Positions 34,111 to 42,181 of a stretch of DNA of 64,000 bases are shown piece by piece. Position 1 is the first letter of the stretch. Each line of letters starts with the position of its first letter. Position numbers and translations under genes: made by a program. The stretch is from positions 248,001 through 312,000 of the forward strand of contig NZ_JBHTBR010000002.1 in NCBI RefSeq assembly GCF_042665075.1, given 5' to 3'. Origin of the DNA: Hirschia litorea. GTDB taxonomy: Bacteria > Pseudomonadota > Alphaproteobacteria > Caulobacterales > Hyphomonadaceae. A model generated the notes under the pieces. The model saw only the letters and a list, made by a program, of their open reading frames with translations. It was not told where the DNA came from and did no database searches.

Positions 34111-37023
34111 GTGTCTGACGAAACTGAAAACCCAGAGAATGAAAACCCTGAAACAATGAACGGGGAAGCTGGTGGGCCAGACGAACCACAACTACCTGTT
34201 CGGTTTGATCCAGGCGAGGACGGCGTTTCTCCGATTAATATCTCAGATGAGATGAAGAAGTCTTATCTTGATTACGCGATGAGCGTGATCGTAAGCCGTG
34301 CGCTGCCAGATGTACGTGATGGTTTGAAGCCAGTGCATAGACGTATTCTGTTTTCCATGAATGAGCAGGGATATACGTTCGATAAAGCGTACAAAAAATC
34401 TGCACGCGTGGTTGGTGATGTAATCGGTAAATATCACCCGCACGGTGACCAATCAGTTTACGATGCGCTTGTGCGTATGGCGCAAGACTTTTCCATGGGG
34501 CTGCCTTTGCTCGATGGTCAAGGTAACTTTGGGTCCATGGATGGCGACCCTGCGGCTGCTATGCGTTATACCGAGGTCAAGTTGGAGAAAGTGGCAAACC
34601 ACATTCTCACTGACATAGACCGTGATACAGTTAACTTCCAAGACAACTATGATGGCTCAGAAAAAGAGCCCATGGTATTGCCAGCCCGATTCCCAAATAT
34701 TTTGGTCAATGGTGGTGGTGGTATCGCTGTTGGTATGGCGACGAATATTCCACCACACAATCTTGGAGAGGTTGTTGACGCGACTTTAGCCATGATTGCT
34801 GAACCTGACATTGATGATGAAGCGTTGCTTGAAATCGTACCAGGACCGGACTTCCCAACCGGTGCATTGATTATCGGGCGTTCAGGTTCAAGATCCGGTC
34901 TGACGACGGGGCGTGGTTCAGTTATTATGCGGTCTAAAAGCTCAATAGAAGAGCTGAAGAATGGCCGTGAAGCTCTCGTATTTACTGAGATTCCATATCA
35001 GGTGAATAAAGCATCAGTGATTGAGAAAATTGCTGAACTCGTACGTGATAAACGTATCGAAGGCATCGCAGACATGCGCGATGAGAGTGACCGTGATGGT
35101 GTGCGTGTCGTCGTTGAGGTGAAGCGCGATGCCTCTCCTGAAATCGTGCTCAACCAGCTATTCCGTTACACGCAATTACAAACATCTTTCGGTATGAATA
35201 TGCTCGCGCTGAATCGTGGGCGTCCGGAACTGTTGTCTCTTAAAGGGATGTTGCAGGCGTTTATTGCCTTCCGTGAAGAAGTTGTTGCGCGCCGTACTAA
35301 ATTTGAATTGAACAAAGCACGCTCTCGCGCGCACACATTGGTGGGTCTAGCGCTTGCTGTTGCTAATATTGATGAAGTGATCAAGATCATTCGTCACTCT
35401 CCAGACCCTGCGTCTGCGCGCGCCCAGTTGATGGATCGTGCTTGGCCTGCAATGGACATGCTTTCGCTGATTAATTTGATCGCGGATCGACGTACTGTTG
35501 CAAACGAAGCGGGTGAAATCCGTCTATCGGAAGAGCAAGCTCGCGCAATTCTAGATCTAAGATTGCAACGTTTGACAGGTCTTGGGCGTGATGAAATCGG
35601 CGACGAGGCGCGTGGTCTAGCAGACAAAATTGCTGACTTGCTTGATATCTTATCTTCGCGTCCGCGCGTAATGGAGATTATTAAAGACGAGCTTACTGTT
35701 GTACGCGAAGAGTTTGCAGTCCCGCGTCGTTCGCAGTTCATTGAAGCTGAGTTGGATATGGACGATGAAGCCTTCATTGAGAAGGAAGACATGGTCGTTA
35801 TGTTTACTCATGGCGGATATGCGAAACGTACGGCTCTATCTGCCTATCGCACACAGCACCGTGGTGGACGTGGACGGTCTGGTATGGGAACAAAAGAAGA
35901 GGACGCGGTAACGCGCTTCTTTGTTGCAAATACCCATACCGAAATGCTCTTTTTCTCATCTACGGGAATGGTTTATAAAACTAAAGTCTGGCGCATGCCG
36001 CTCGGGACGCCACAATCTCGCGGTAAAGCGCTAGTGAACCTGCTGCCGCTAGATAAAGGCGAAACCATTTCTTCTGTTCTGCCTTTACCTGAGGATGAAG
36101 AAGAACGGGCAAACATGAATATCTTGTTTGCAACACGGTCTGGGGGCGTTCGCCGGAACAAATTGTCAGATTTCACGCAAGTGAACCGTAATGGTAAAAT
36201 CGCGATGAAATTGGACGAAGCACAAATTGCCGGCAGCGATGACGGTATTGTTGGTGTGCAGACATGTTCGCCAAATGATGATGTCATGCTGACGACTGCG
36301 CTAGGACAATGTATTCGCTTTAAGGTCGAAGATGTACGTGTGTTTACAGGTCGTACGTCCACGGGGGTGCGTGGAATACGTCTTGGAAAAGATGATGAAG
36401 TCATCTCAATGCTCGTATTGCATCACATGGATATCAATTCTCCAGAGGCGCGCGCTTATCTTAAGCATGCATCTGCAATGCGTCGTGCGTTGGGGGAAGA
36501 AGAGGGTGATGTAGAAGCTGTATCTGAGCCAGAAGGTGAAGAAGATGGAGATGAAGCTGCTTTATCGCCTGAGCGTATTGCAGAACTTGGGGCCGCTGAA
36601 GAGTTTATCCTGACCGTTACAGAGGATGGTATGGGTAAGCGTGCATCTGCTTATGATTACCGCGTAACTGGTCGCGGCGGTAAAGGCTTGATCGCGCACA
36701 AACTAAATGCTGGCCGCCGTCTTGCTGCCTCATTCCCCATTGAAGATGGTGATGAGATTATGTTGGTGACGGATGCTGGTCAGTTAATACGGACACCTGC
36801 GAAGCAAATTCGTATCGCTGGGCGTGCAACTCAAGGCGTGCGTGTGCTTCGTACGAGTGGTGAAGAGCGGGTTGTATCTGTGGAGCGGCTTGCGGAGCAA
36901 AGTGAAGACGTTGACGATGAAGGTGTTGACGTAGGTGCGGAAATTGAAGAAGTAACCAGTGATGCCGCTCAATCGGGTGAGCAAAACAGCGATAATGATG
37001 ACCTATCAAAAGATGAAGAATAA
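34111..37023 (+). CDS. gyrA: DNA gyrase subunit A
   Basis: A 970-residue type II topoisomerase breakage-reunion subunit. The catalytic Tyr is Tyr153 in AAMRYTEVKL (E. coli Tyr122, shifted by a 31-residue N-terminal extension). The quinolone-resistance region reads GKYHPHGDQSVYDA, with Gln114 where E. coli has Ser83 and Asp118 at the Asp87 position. The C-terminal pinwheel contains the GyrA box QHRGGRGRSG. An acidic insertion of about 35 residues and an acidic tail are extra. I chose GTG 34111 because AGGA sits seven bases upstream; TTG 34105 is too close to it. Confidence 0.97.
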   Translation: MSDETENPENENPETMNGEAGGPDEPQLPVRFDPGEDGVSPINISDEMKKSYLDYAMSVIVSRALPDVRDGLKPVHRRILFSMNEQGYTFDKAYKKSARVVGDVIGKYHPHGDQSVYDALVRMAQDFSMGLPLLDGQGNFGSMDGDPAAAMRYTEVKLEKVANHILTDIDRDTVNFQDNYDGSEKEPMVLPARFPNILVNGGGGIAVGMATNIPPHNLGEVVDATLAMIAEPDIDDEALLEIVPGPDFPTGALIIGRSGSRSGLTTGRGSVIMRSKSSIEELKNGREALVFTEIPYQVNKASVIEKIAELVRDKRIEGIADMRDESDRDGVRVVVEVKRDASPEIVLNQLFRYTQLQTSFGMNMLALNRGRPELLSLKGMLQAFIAFREEVVARRTKFELNKARSRAHTLVGLALAVANIDEVIKIIRHSPDPASARAQLMDRAWPAMDMLSLINLIADRRTVANEAGEIRLSEEQARAILDLRLQRLTGLGRDEIGDEARGLADKIADLLDILSSRPRVMEIIKDELTVVREEFAVPRRSQFIEAELDMDDEAFIEKEDMVVMFTHGGYAKRTALSAYRTQHRGGRGRSGMGTKEEDAVTRFFVANTHTEMLFFSSTGMVYKTKVWRMPLGTPQSRGKALVNLLPLDKGETISSVLPLPEDEEERANMNILFATRSGGVRRNKLSDFTQVNRNGKIAMKLDEAQIAGSDDGIVGVQTCSPNDDVMLTTALGQCIRFKVEDVRVFTGRTSTGVRGIRLGKDDEVISMLVLHHMDINSPEARAYLKHASAMRRALGEEEGDVEAVSEPEGEEDGDEAALSPERIAELGAAEEFILTVTEDGMGKRASAYDYRVTGRGGKGLIAHKLNAGRRLAASFPIEDGDEIMLVTDAGQLIRTPAKQIRIAGRATQGVRVLRTSGEERVVSVERLAEQSEDVDDEGVDVGAEIEEVTSDAAQSGEQNSDNDDLSKDEE

Positions 37024-37095
37024 AAAAATGTAGGTCAAATTGCTTTACCCAGTATTGGGTGAAGCAATTTTCCAAGTGGAAAGGGTGAGTTTCAG

Positions 37096-37590
37096 ATGAG
37101 GATAGGTTTATATCCCGGTACTTTTGATCCAATTACATTTGGGCATTTAGATATTATCAGTCGTGCAGTCACTTTAGTTGATAAACTGGTTATTGGTGTT
37201 GCTGTTAATAATGCAAAAGGTCCGCTTTTTTCCATAGATGAGCGTGTGGCTCTCGTTGAACAAGAGACAGCTGCCTTTTCCAAGAATGCTGTGATTGAAG
37301 TTAAGCCTTTTGATAATTTACTTATCCATTTCGCTGAAACGTGTGGAGCAAATACGATTGTTCGCGGGCTTCGAGCCGTTTCTGACTTTGAATATGAATT
37401 TCAAATGGTTGCGATGAATCAGAAGATGAATGACACGATTGAAACTGTCTTTCTTATGGCTGATCCGCAACACCAAGCTGTGTCATCTCGACTGGTAAAA
37501 GAGATTGCAAGATTGGATGGAAACATAGATGCTTTCGTTCCAGATGGTGTAAGCCGTCAGTTGTATACTAAATATGGTAAGACTAAGTAG
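37096..37590 (+). CDS. coaD: Phosphopantetheine adenylyltransferase
   Basis: The 164-residue fourth enzyme of coenzyme A synthesis, joining ATP and 4'-phosphopantetheine to give dephospho-CoA. The nucleotidyltransferase T-x-G-H motif lies in YPGTFDPITFGHLDII, ANTIVRGLRAVSDFEYEFQM is the substrate block, and VSSRLVKEIARLDG matches the ISSTxVK region. AAGGGTGAG precedes ATG 37096. Cyclophilin genes follow on the same strand. Confidence 0.97.
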   Translation: MRIGLYPGTFDPITFGHLDIISRAVTLVDKLVIGVAVNNAKGPLFSIDERVALVEQETAAFSKNAVIEVKPFDNLLIHFAETCGANTIVRGLRAVSDFEYEFQMVAMNQKMNDTIETVFLMADPQHQAVSSRLVKEIARLDGNIDAFVPDGVSRQLYTKYGKTK

Positions 37591-37608
37591 AGCAGAGCAG
37601 GAATTACT

Positions 37609-38490
37609 GTGATTAAAAATATAGCCTTTTCCCTTGTCGCGATGGGAGCTTTAGTAAGTGCGCCAATGGCGACAGCCCAAATAGCTTTGACTGCAGAAAC
37701 GGCGCAGGCGGATCCAGCGAGCTGGAGAAGTGTTGATCTTGAGAATGTTGTGATTTTCAAAACAACAAAGGGCGATATCTATATTGAGTTGGCTCCCGAA
37801 ATAGCTCCAAACCACGCAGCACAAATTCGTAAAATTGTACGTTCTGGACTATATAGTGGTACTCAGTTTCACCGCGTTATATCTGGTTTTATGGCGCAGG
37901 GTGGTGATATTGCTGCGACATTGGGACGTGAGCCTGAATTTGACAATGTGAATGGCGAATTCGTGTTTCGGCGTGATCCCAACGCTATGGAGCTAACGCC
38001 GATCAACGATGCAGACCGCGTTAAAAAGCAGTATACTGGCTTTTACAACGGTTTTCCTATTGAAACCCGCCAAGATGAGTTAGCAAATTATTCTGAAGAC
38101 GGCCTTGTTGAAAGTTGGATGCCACACTGTCCTGGTGTTGTATCTATGGCAAGAACGAATGACCCCAATAGTGCGAAAGACCAGTTCTTTCTAATGCGTG
38201 ATGAGTCTGATTTCTTGAACCGTAAGTATACGCCTTGGGGACGGATGCTTAAAGGTTTGGATGTTGCGCGTTCATTAGCGGTTGGTGAGCCGCCAGTTCG
38301 TCCTGATATCCTTACTTCAGCTGTTATGGCTTCTGATCTATCGTCAAACGAGCAACCTAAAATCTGGGTTTTGCGCCATGATAGCCCTTTATTCTCCACG
38401 TTTCTTGATGAAACGGGAAGAAATAAATCAATTTGCGATTTGCCACAAACACCGTCAATCGTATCAATTCCCGAAAATGAAGAAGGATAA
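37609..38490 (+). CDS. Secreted cyclophilin-type peptidyl-prolyl isomerase with a large insertion
   Basis: A 293-residue protein with a signal peptide (cleavage near MATAQ-IA) and a cyclophilin fold: FKTTKGDIYIEL, FHRVISGFMAQGGD, then VVSMARTNDPNSAKDQFFLM. Compared with PpiB it has an insertion of about 60 residues between GGD and the VSMAR strand, and a C-terminal extension of about 60 residues. The catalytic Arg in FHRV is kept. Translation starts at GTG 37609. It likely folds exported proteins in the periplasm. It is adjacent to a short cytoplasmic cyclophilin. Confidence 0.9.
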   Translation: MIKNIAFSLVAMGALVSAPMATAQIALTAETAQADPASWRSVDLENVVIFKTTKGDIYIELAPEIAPNHAAQIRKIVRSGLYSGTQFHRVISGFMAQGGDIAATLGREPEFDNVNGEFVFRRDPNAMELTPINDADRVKKQYTGFYNGFPIETRQDELANYSEDGLVESWMPHCPGVVSMARTNDPNSAKDQFFLMRDESDFLNRKYTPWGRMLKGLDVARSLAVGEPPVRPDILTSAVMASDLSSNEQPKIWVLRHDSPLFSTFLDETGRNKSICDLPQTPSIVSIPENEEG

Positions 38491-38495
38491 TTCTT

Positions 38496-38951
38496 ATGAG
38501 TGACGCTCAAAACACGCTCATCTTTACGCTTGATGGCGGAGATGTGAAAATTAGCCTCCGCCCGGATCTTGCTCCAAACCATGTTGCACGGATCAAGGAA
38601 CTTGTGGGTGAAGGTTTTTATGATGGTTTAACGTTTCACCGCGTCATCGACGGTTTCGTAGCTCAAGGTGGTTGCCCAGATGGAAATGGTATGGGTGGAA
38701 CAGGCCAAAAAATAAAAGCTGAATTTAATTCTGGTAAACATGTGCGAGGTGCCTGTTCAATGGCGCGTGCGCAAGATCCTAACTCAGGTGATTGTCAATT
38801 TTACATCTGTTTGGATGATGTTTCTTACTTGGACGGCCAATATACTGTTTGGGGAGAAGTGACAGATGGTATGGAGCATGTTGATGCTCTGCCTAAAGGT
38901 GAGCCGCCACGTGCTCCTGGTAAGATTATCAAAGCGGTAATTGCTGCTTAA
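38496..38951 (+). CDS. ppiB: Cyclophilin-type peptidyl-prolyl cis-trans isomerase B
   Basis: A compact 151-residue cytoplasmic cyclophilin. The catalytic FHRVIDGFVAQGGCPDGNG block, the CSMARAQDPNSGDCQFYI strand and the Trp of TVWGEVTDGMEHVD are all present. There is no signal peptide. It starts five bases after the previous cyclophilin stop, forming a pair, and is followed by a strong terminator. Confidence 0.95.
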   Translation: MSDAQNTLIFTLDGGDVKISLRPDLAPNHVARIKELVGEGFYDGLTFHRVIDGFVAQGGCPDGNGMGGTGQKIKAEFNSGKHVRGACSMARAQDPNSGDCQFYICLDDVSYLDGQYTVWGEVTDGMEHVDALPKGEPPRAPGKIIKAVIAA

Positions 38952-38982
38952 GTTTAATCTGTGAACGATTATCTAAAATAGT

Positions 38983-39018
38983 AAAAGGCCGCGCTAGTTT
39001 TTGGCGCGGCCTTTTTTT
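38983..39018. terminator. Bidirectional intrinsic terminator
   Basis: Perfect 12-base stem (AAAAGGCCGCGC at 38983-38994, GCGCGGCCTTTT at 39004-39015) with a 9-base loop and T tract; it separates ppiB from the convergent lipoprotein gene. Confidence 0.88.
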
Positions 39019-39030
39019 ATTCTGTGACGC

Positions 39031-39675
39031 CTAGTTCGGAGTTGTTTTACGGTATTCTATTTCCACCTCTTCAGCTTCTTCAAATATTTGTATCTCTGGT
39101 GAGGCAGGAGGAATGCAGCCACGCTCCATGCCGATTCCTTTTAAGTATGAGCGTCGTTGCAGGCCTTTCTCATATGCTTGACGTACCCTTTTATCGTGCT
39201 TTTTAGCACCTGTTGCACGTCGCACGACACTTCTAAAGGGGATAGCATCAGAGGTCAGTCCTCGAACCGTGTCTAATGCGTAGTCAGCAACTTCTTCGCC
39301 TATTTCTTCTCCTGCTTCTTCAGAAAGTGTGGGGTCTTCTTCGTTTTGAGATGGCGCATCGCTATCGGGACCAAGAATTTCGGTAAGTGCATTCACTTCG
39401 TTTGCTATCGGATCACATCCGATTGGTACAGCACCATAGGGTGTGCGCATATTCTTTAACGCGTCAGGTATTTGTTCTCTGCGTATATTTAGGTCGCTTA
39501 GTGGCTGTAAGGTGGCATCACCGATTCCATCTTTAGTGCGGGTTTTTGCAGTGTCCATTGAGCCTGAAACGACAGTGGAGGAGTTTTTTTTTGCCGTCGC
39601 AGTGGAGCAGGATGAGACAAGAAAGGGGGTTAATAAGATATTAAAAACTAACAGCTTTTTCGATATGTTGCGCAT
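39031..39675 (-). CDS. Putative lipoprotein, unknown function
   Basis: A 214-residue protein with a lipoprotein signal (LTPFLVSSC lipobox). An acidic Glu-rich stretch (DAPSQNEEDPTLSEEAGEEIGEEVADYALDT) is followed by basic segments and a Cys-containing C-terminus (ERGCIPPASPE). I do not recognise a family. I chose ATG 39675 because it begins directly with the signal peptide; an in-frame ATG 16 codons upstream would put charged residues before it. Confidence 0.65.
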   Translation of the reverse strand: MRNISKKLLVFNILLTPFLVSSCSTATAKKNSSTVVSGSMDTAKTRTKDGIGDATLQPLSDLNIRREQIPDALKNMRTPYGAVPIGCDPIANEVNALTEILGPDSDAPSQNEEDPTLSEEAGEEIGEEVADYALDTVRGLTSDAIPFRSVVRRATGAKKHDKRVRQAYEKGLQRRSYLKGIGMERGCIPPASPEIQIFEEAEEVEIEYRKTTPN

Positions 39676-39811
39676 TAATTTTGACTCGCAGAAAGGAAAG
39701 AAGTGACCATTTAAACCAATCATTTATTGAGCACAGAAAAAAAATTGAAGAAAGCTCCATTTTCATGTTGACGTATCAGATATCCATACGTATGTTCCGG
39801 CCTCTTCTTGG

Positions 39812-39887
39812 GTGCCCGTAGCTCAGTCGGTAGAGCAATTGACTTTTAATCAATGGGTCACAGGTTCGATTCCTGTCGGGCACACCA
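39812..39887 (+). tRNA. tRNA-Lys (anticodon UUU)
   Basis: A 76-base cloverleaf with encoded CCA. The acceptor arm pairs GTGCCCG (39812-39818) with CGGGCAC. The D-arm contains AGCTCAGTCGGTAGAGC, the anticodon loop is CTTTTAA (anticodon TTT), and the T-arm is CAGGTTCGATTCCTG. It lies at the boundary between core genes and the accessory cluster. Confidence 0.97.
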
Positions 39888-39891
39888 TTTT

Positions 39892-39921
39892 CTTCTAGTG
39901 TTAGTTAGTAACACTAAGAAG
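39892..39921 (+). terminator. Hairpin after tRNA-Lys
   Basis: AGTGTTA (39897-39903) pairs with TAACACT (39909-39915), extended by CTTCT/AGAAG with a bulge; T residues begin several bases later. A likely tRNA transcript terminator. Confidence 0.5.
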
Positions 39922-40042
39922 GGAAATTTTTCTCCATACATTAAGTATCAACTGTCGCTCATTATCCTGATTATATGGGATTTTGTGTTCTTTCTGTGTT
40001 TTCACATAAAATTGGTTTCCACATTGCATTGCATGCTTTAAA

Positions 40043-40052
40043 AGATATATCA
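40043..40052. promoter_or_regulatory. Palindromic operator copy 1 (leuC-like promoter)
   Basis: AGATATATCA in TAAAAGATATATCATTAT, 19 bases before the GTG start of the LeuC-like gene. It matches the shared TGATATATCA core except at the first base. Confidence 0.7.
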
Positions 40053-40071
40053 TTATGTTTTGGAGAATGAT

Positions 40072-41457
40072 GTGAAAGAGACCCTTTTCGATAAACTCTG
40101 GCAGTATCACCGCGTCGCAGATGCAGGAGATGGCTATGATCTATTAGCAATTGATCGCTTATTGCTCCACGAGAGAACGGGTGGAGTGGCGCTGAAAGAA
40201 TTGGCTGCCCGAGGTTTGAAATTAAAAGACCCAAATCGTGTGTTTGCGATAATGGATCATATTGTGTCATTCCGAGCTGGACGTAATCGTGATGAGGCAA
40301 GAAGCCCTGGGGGTGAGGTGTTTATCACGCAGACGCGTGAGAAGGCGCTGGAAGCTGGTATTCACTTAATAGATACGGATAGTTCGCACCAAGGCATCGT
40401 ACACGTTGTTGCACCTGAGATGGGAATTGCGCTGCCTGGATTATCAATGGTTTGTCCTGACAGCCACACTTGTAGCTTAGGCGCTTTAGGTGCGCTCGCG
40501 TGGGGTATTGGTTCAAGTGAAGCTGAACATGTTATGGCTACAGGTGCTATTCGTGCAAAAAAACCAAAGCAAATGCGTGTGCGCGTCAGTGGTGATTTGC
40601 CAGTAGGAGTAAGCGCCAAGGATTTAGCGCTCTATATGATTTCCAAATATGGTGCGGCTGGCGGACAACGTAGTGCCATAGAATTTTGTGGCTCAACGAT
40701 AGAAAATATGTCTGTAGAAGGACGACTTACACTTTGTAATCTAGCTGTTGAGTTCGCGGCGTTCACTGCTGTAATTGCTCCAGATCAGAAGACGTATGAT
40801 TATGTTGCAGGAAAGTCATTTTCTCCTGACGGTAAGAATTTAAGCGATGCTCTAAAACGCTGGGATGGATTGTTTACTGATTCTGAAGCTGAGTTTGACT
40901 TCGCAATCGAGATAAAGGCTGAATCTGTCCTCCCTCAAATAAGTTGGGGGACCAGCCCTGAGCATAGCTTTGCACTAAATGATACAATTCCAGAAGCGGC
41001 AGACCAACGCGCGTTGGATTATATGGGTTTGAAAGCAGGACAAGGTATTGTTGGGAAGCCAATAGGCGGCGCATTTGTGGGGTCGTGCACCAATGGTCGG
41101 TTGAGCGATTTAAGCGCTGCTGCAGAGGTACTCAAGGGGCGTAAGGTTGCGGAAGGTGTGCGCGCTGTTTGTGTGCCAGGTTCCAAAGCTGTGAAGGCTG
41201 AAGCTGAAAAATTAGGTTACGATAAGATTTTTAAGGCTGCTGGATTTGAATGGGGGGAGCCTGGGTGTGCGATGTGTTTTTACGCGGGTGGAGAAACCTT
41301 CGCGCCTAAAACGCGTGTGGTGTCGTCTACAAATAGAAATTTTGAAGGGCGTCAGGGACCAGGTGTGCGTACTCATTTAACAAGCCCGGCCGTGGTTGCT
41401 GCATCGGCCGTTGCAGGTGCTATTTGTGCGCCGTCTGATCTTGACGGGAGGGGCTAA
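40072..41457 (+). CDS. LeuC-like aconitase-family hydro-lyase, large subunit
   Basis: A 461-residue homologue of 3-isopropylmalate dehydratase large subunit. The 4Fe-4S ligands are Cys in VGSCTNGR and the two Cys of GCAMC; QGIVHVVAPEMG and CPDSHTCSLGALGALAWGIG are family blocks. The usual DHNVPT loop is changed to DHIVSF with an unusual following segment, pointing to a paralogue. Context (CoA-transferase, lyase, transporters) suggests it hydrates another unsaturated C5/C6 dicarboxylate rather than serving leucine synthesis. I chose GTG 40072 because GGAG lies six bases upstream; TTG 40060 overlaps that site. Confidence 0.88.
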   Translation: MKETLFDKLWQYHRVADAGDGYDLLAIDRLLLHERTGGVALKELAARGLKLKDPNRVFAIMDHIVSFRAGRNRDEARSPGGEVFITQTREKALEAGIHLIDTDSSHQGIVHVVAPEMGIALPGLSMVCPDSHTCSLGALGALAWGIGSSEAEHVMATGAIRAKKPKQMRVRVSGDLPVGVSAKDLALYMISKYGAAGGQRSAIEFCGSTIENMSVEGRLTLCNLAVEFAAFTAVIAPDQKTYDYVAGKSFSPDGKNLSDALKRWDGLFTDSEAEFDFAIEIKAESVLPQISWGTSPEHSFALNDTIPEAADQRALDYMGLKAGQGIVGKPIGGAFVGSCTNGRLSDLSAAAEVLKGRKVAEGVRAVCVPGSKAVKAEAEKLGYDKIFKAAGFEWGEPGCAMCFYAGGETFAPKTRVVSSTNRNFEGRQGPGVRTHLTSPAVVAASAVAGAICAPSDLDGRG

Positions 41458-41461
41458 AATC

Positions 41462-42076
41462 ATGGGTATGAAGTTTAGAAAACACTCCGGTGTTGCAGCA
41501 CCTTTATTGATAGATAATATTGATACGGATCAGATTATTCCGTCTCGAGAAATGAAAACTGTAAGTAAAGAAGGTTTGGGCGAAGGGTTGTTTGCTGGCT
41601 GGCGCTACACAAAGCCAGGTGGGCGTGACCCAGATATGAGTTTCATACTCAACCAACCCAATATGGCTGAAGTTAGTATTCTGATTTCGGGTAAAAATTT
41701 TGGATGCGGATCGTCCCGCGAGCATGCGGTATGGGCATTGGATGAGTTTGGTATCCGCGCCATTATTGCAAAGTCTTTTGGTGAGATTTTTCAAGCTAAT
41801 TGCGTTAGCAATGGTATATTGGCACTTAGCTTATCCGATGAGGATATGGATACTCTGGCTAAAATTGCCGGGAAAAGTGAAATCAACATCGATCTGGAGG
41901 CTCAAACAGTTAGCGCAGATGCTTTGCCTGATTGGACGGCTCGGTTCGAAATAGGTGCATACCCTAAGCGTATGCTGCTTGAGGGGCTTTGCCCAATCCA
42001 GATGACGTTGAAAAATAGCGATCAAATCGATGCGTATATTGCTAAAGATAGCAATAATCGCCCATGGTTGTACTAA
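41462..42076 (+). CDS. LeuD-like aconitase-family hydro-lyase, small subunit
   Basis: A 204-residue swivelling subunit partner of the LeuC-like protein. The phosphate/substrate loop GCGSSREHAVWALDEFGIRAII and the NIDTDQIIPSREM start are typical of LeuD. It begins five bases after the large-subunit stop with GGGAGGGG upstream, so the two are one operon. LeuCD-type enzymes also act on citraconate/citramalate and dimethylmaleate, which fits the neighbouring CoA-transferase and lyase. Confidence 0.88.
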   Translation: MGMKFRKHSGVAAPLLIDNIDTDQIIPSREMKTVSKEGLGEGLFAGWRYTKPGGRDPDMSFILNQPNMAEVSILISGKNFGCGSSREHAVWALDEFGIRAIIAKSFGEIFQANCVSNGILALSLSDEDMDTLAKIAGKSEINIDLEAQTVSADALPDWTARFEIGAYPKRMLLEGLCPIQMTLKNSDQIDAYIAKDSNNRPWLY

Positions 42077-42131
42077 GGTTTAATGTGCTGAATATGTTTA
42101 GAAATATTCAATCCGTTATGAGTTAGATTAA

Positions 42132-42162
42132 AAAAGCCCAGTGAGTAACTCACTGGGCTTTT
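42132..42162. terminator. Bidirectional intrinsic terminator
   Basis: Perfect 14-base stem (AAAAGCCCAGTGAG at 42132-42145, CTCACTGGGCTTTT at 42149-42162) with a 3-base loop and T tracts on both strands; it ends the LeuD-like operon and the convergent CoA-transferase gene. Confidence 0.92.
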
Positions 42163-42181
42163 CTGTTGTAACTATGGGGGG

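Noticed and set aside
40072..42076. LeuC/LeuD pair as ordinary leucine biosynthesis genes
   Set aside because: No leuA or leuB adjacent, altered loop in the large subunit, and the shared catabolic operator; kept as leuCD-like without a symbol.
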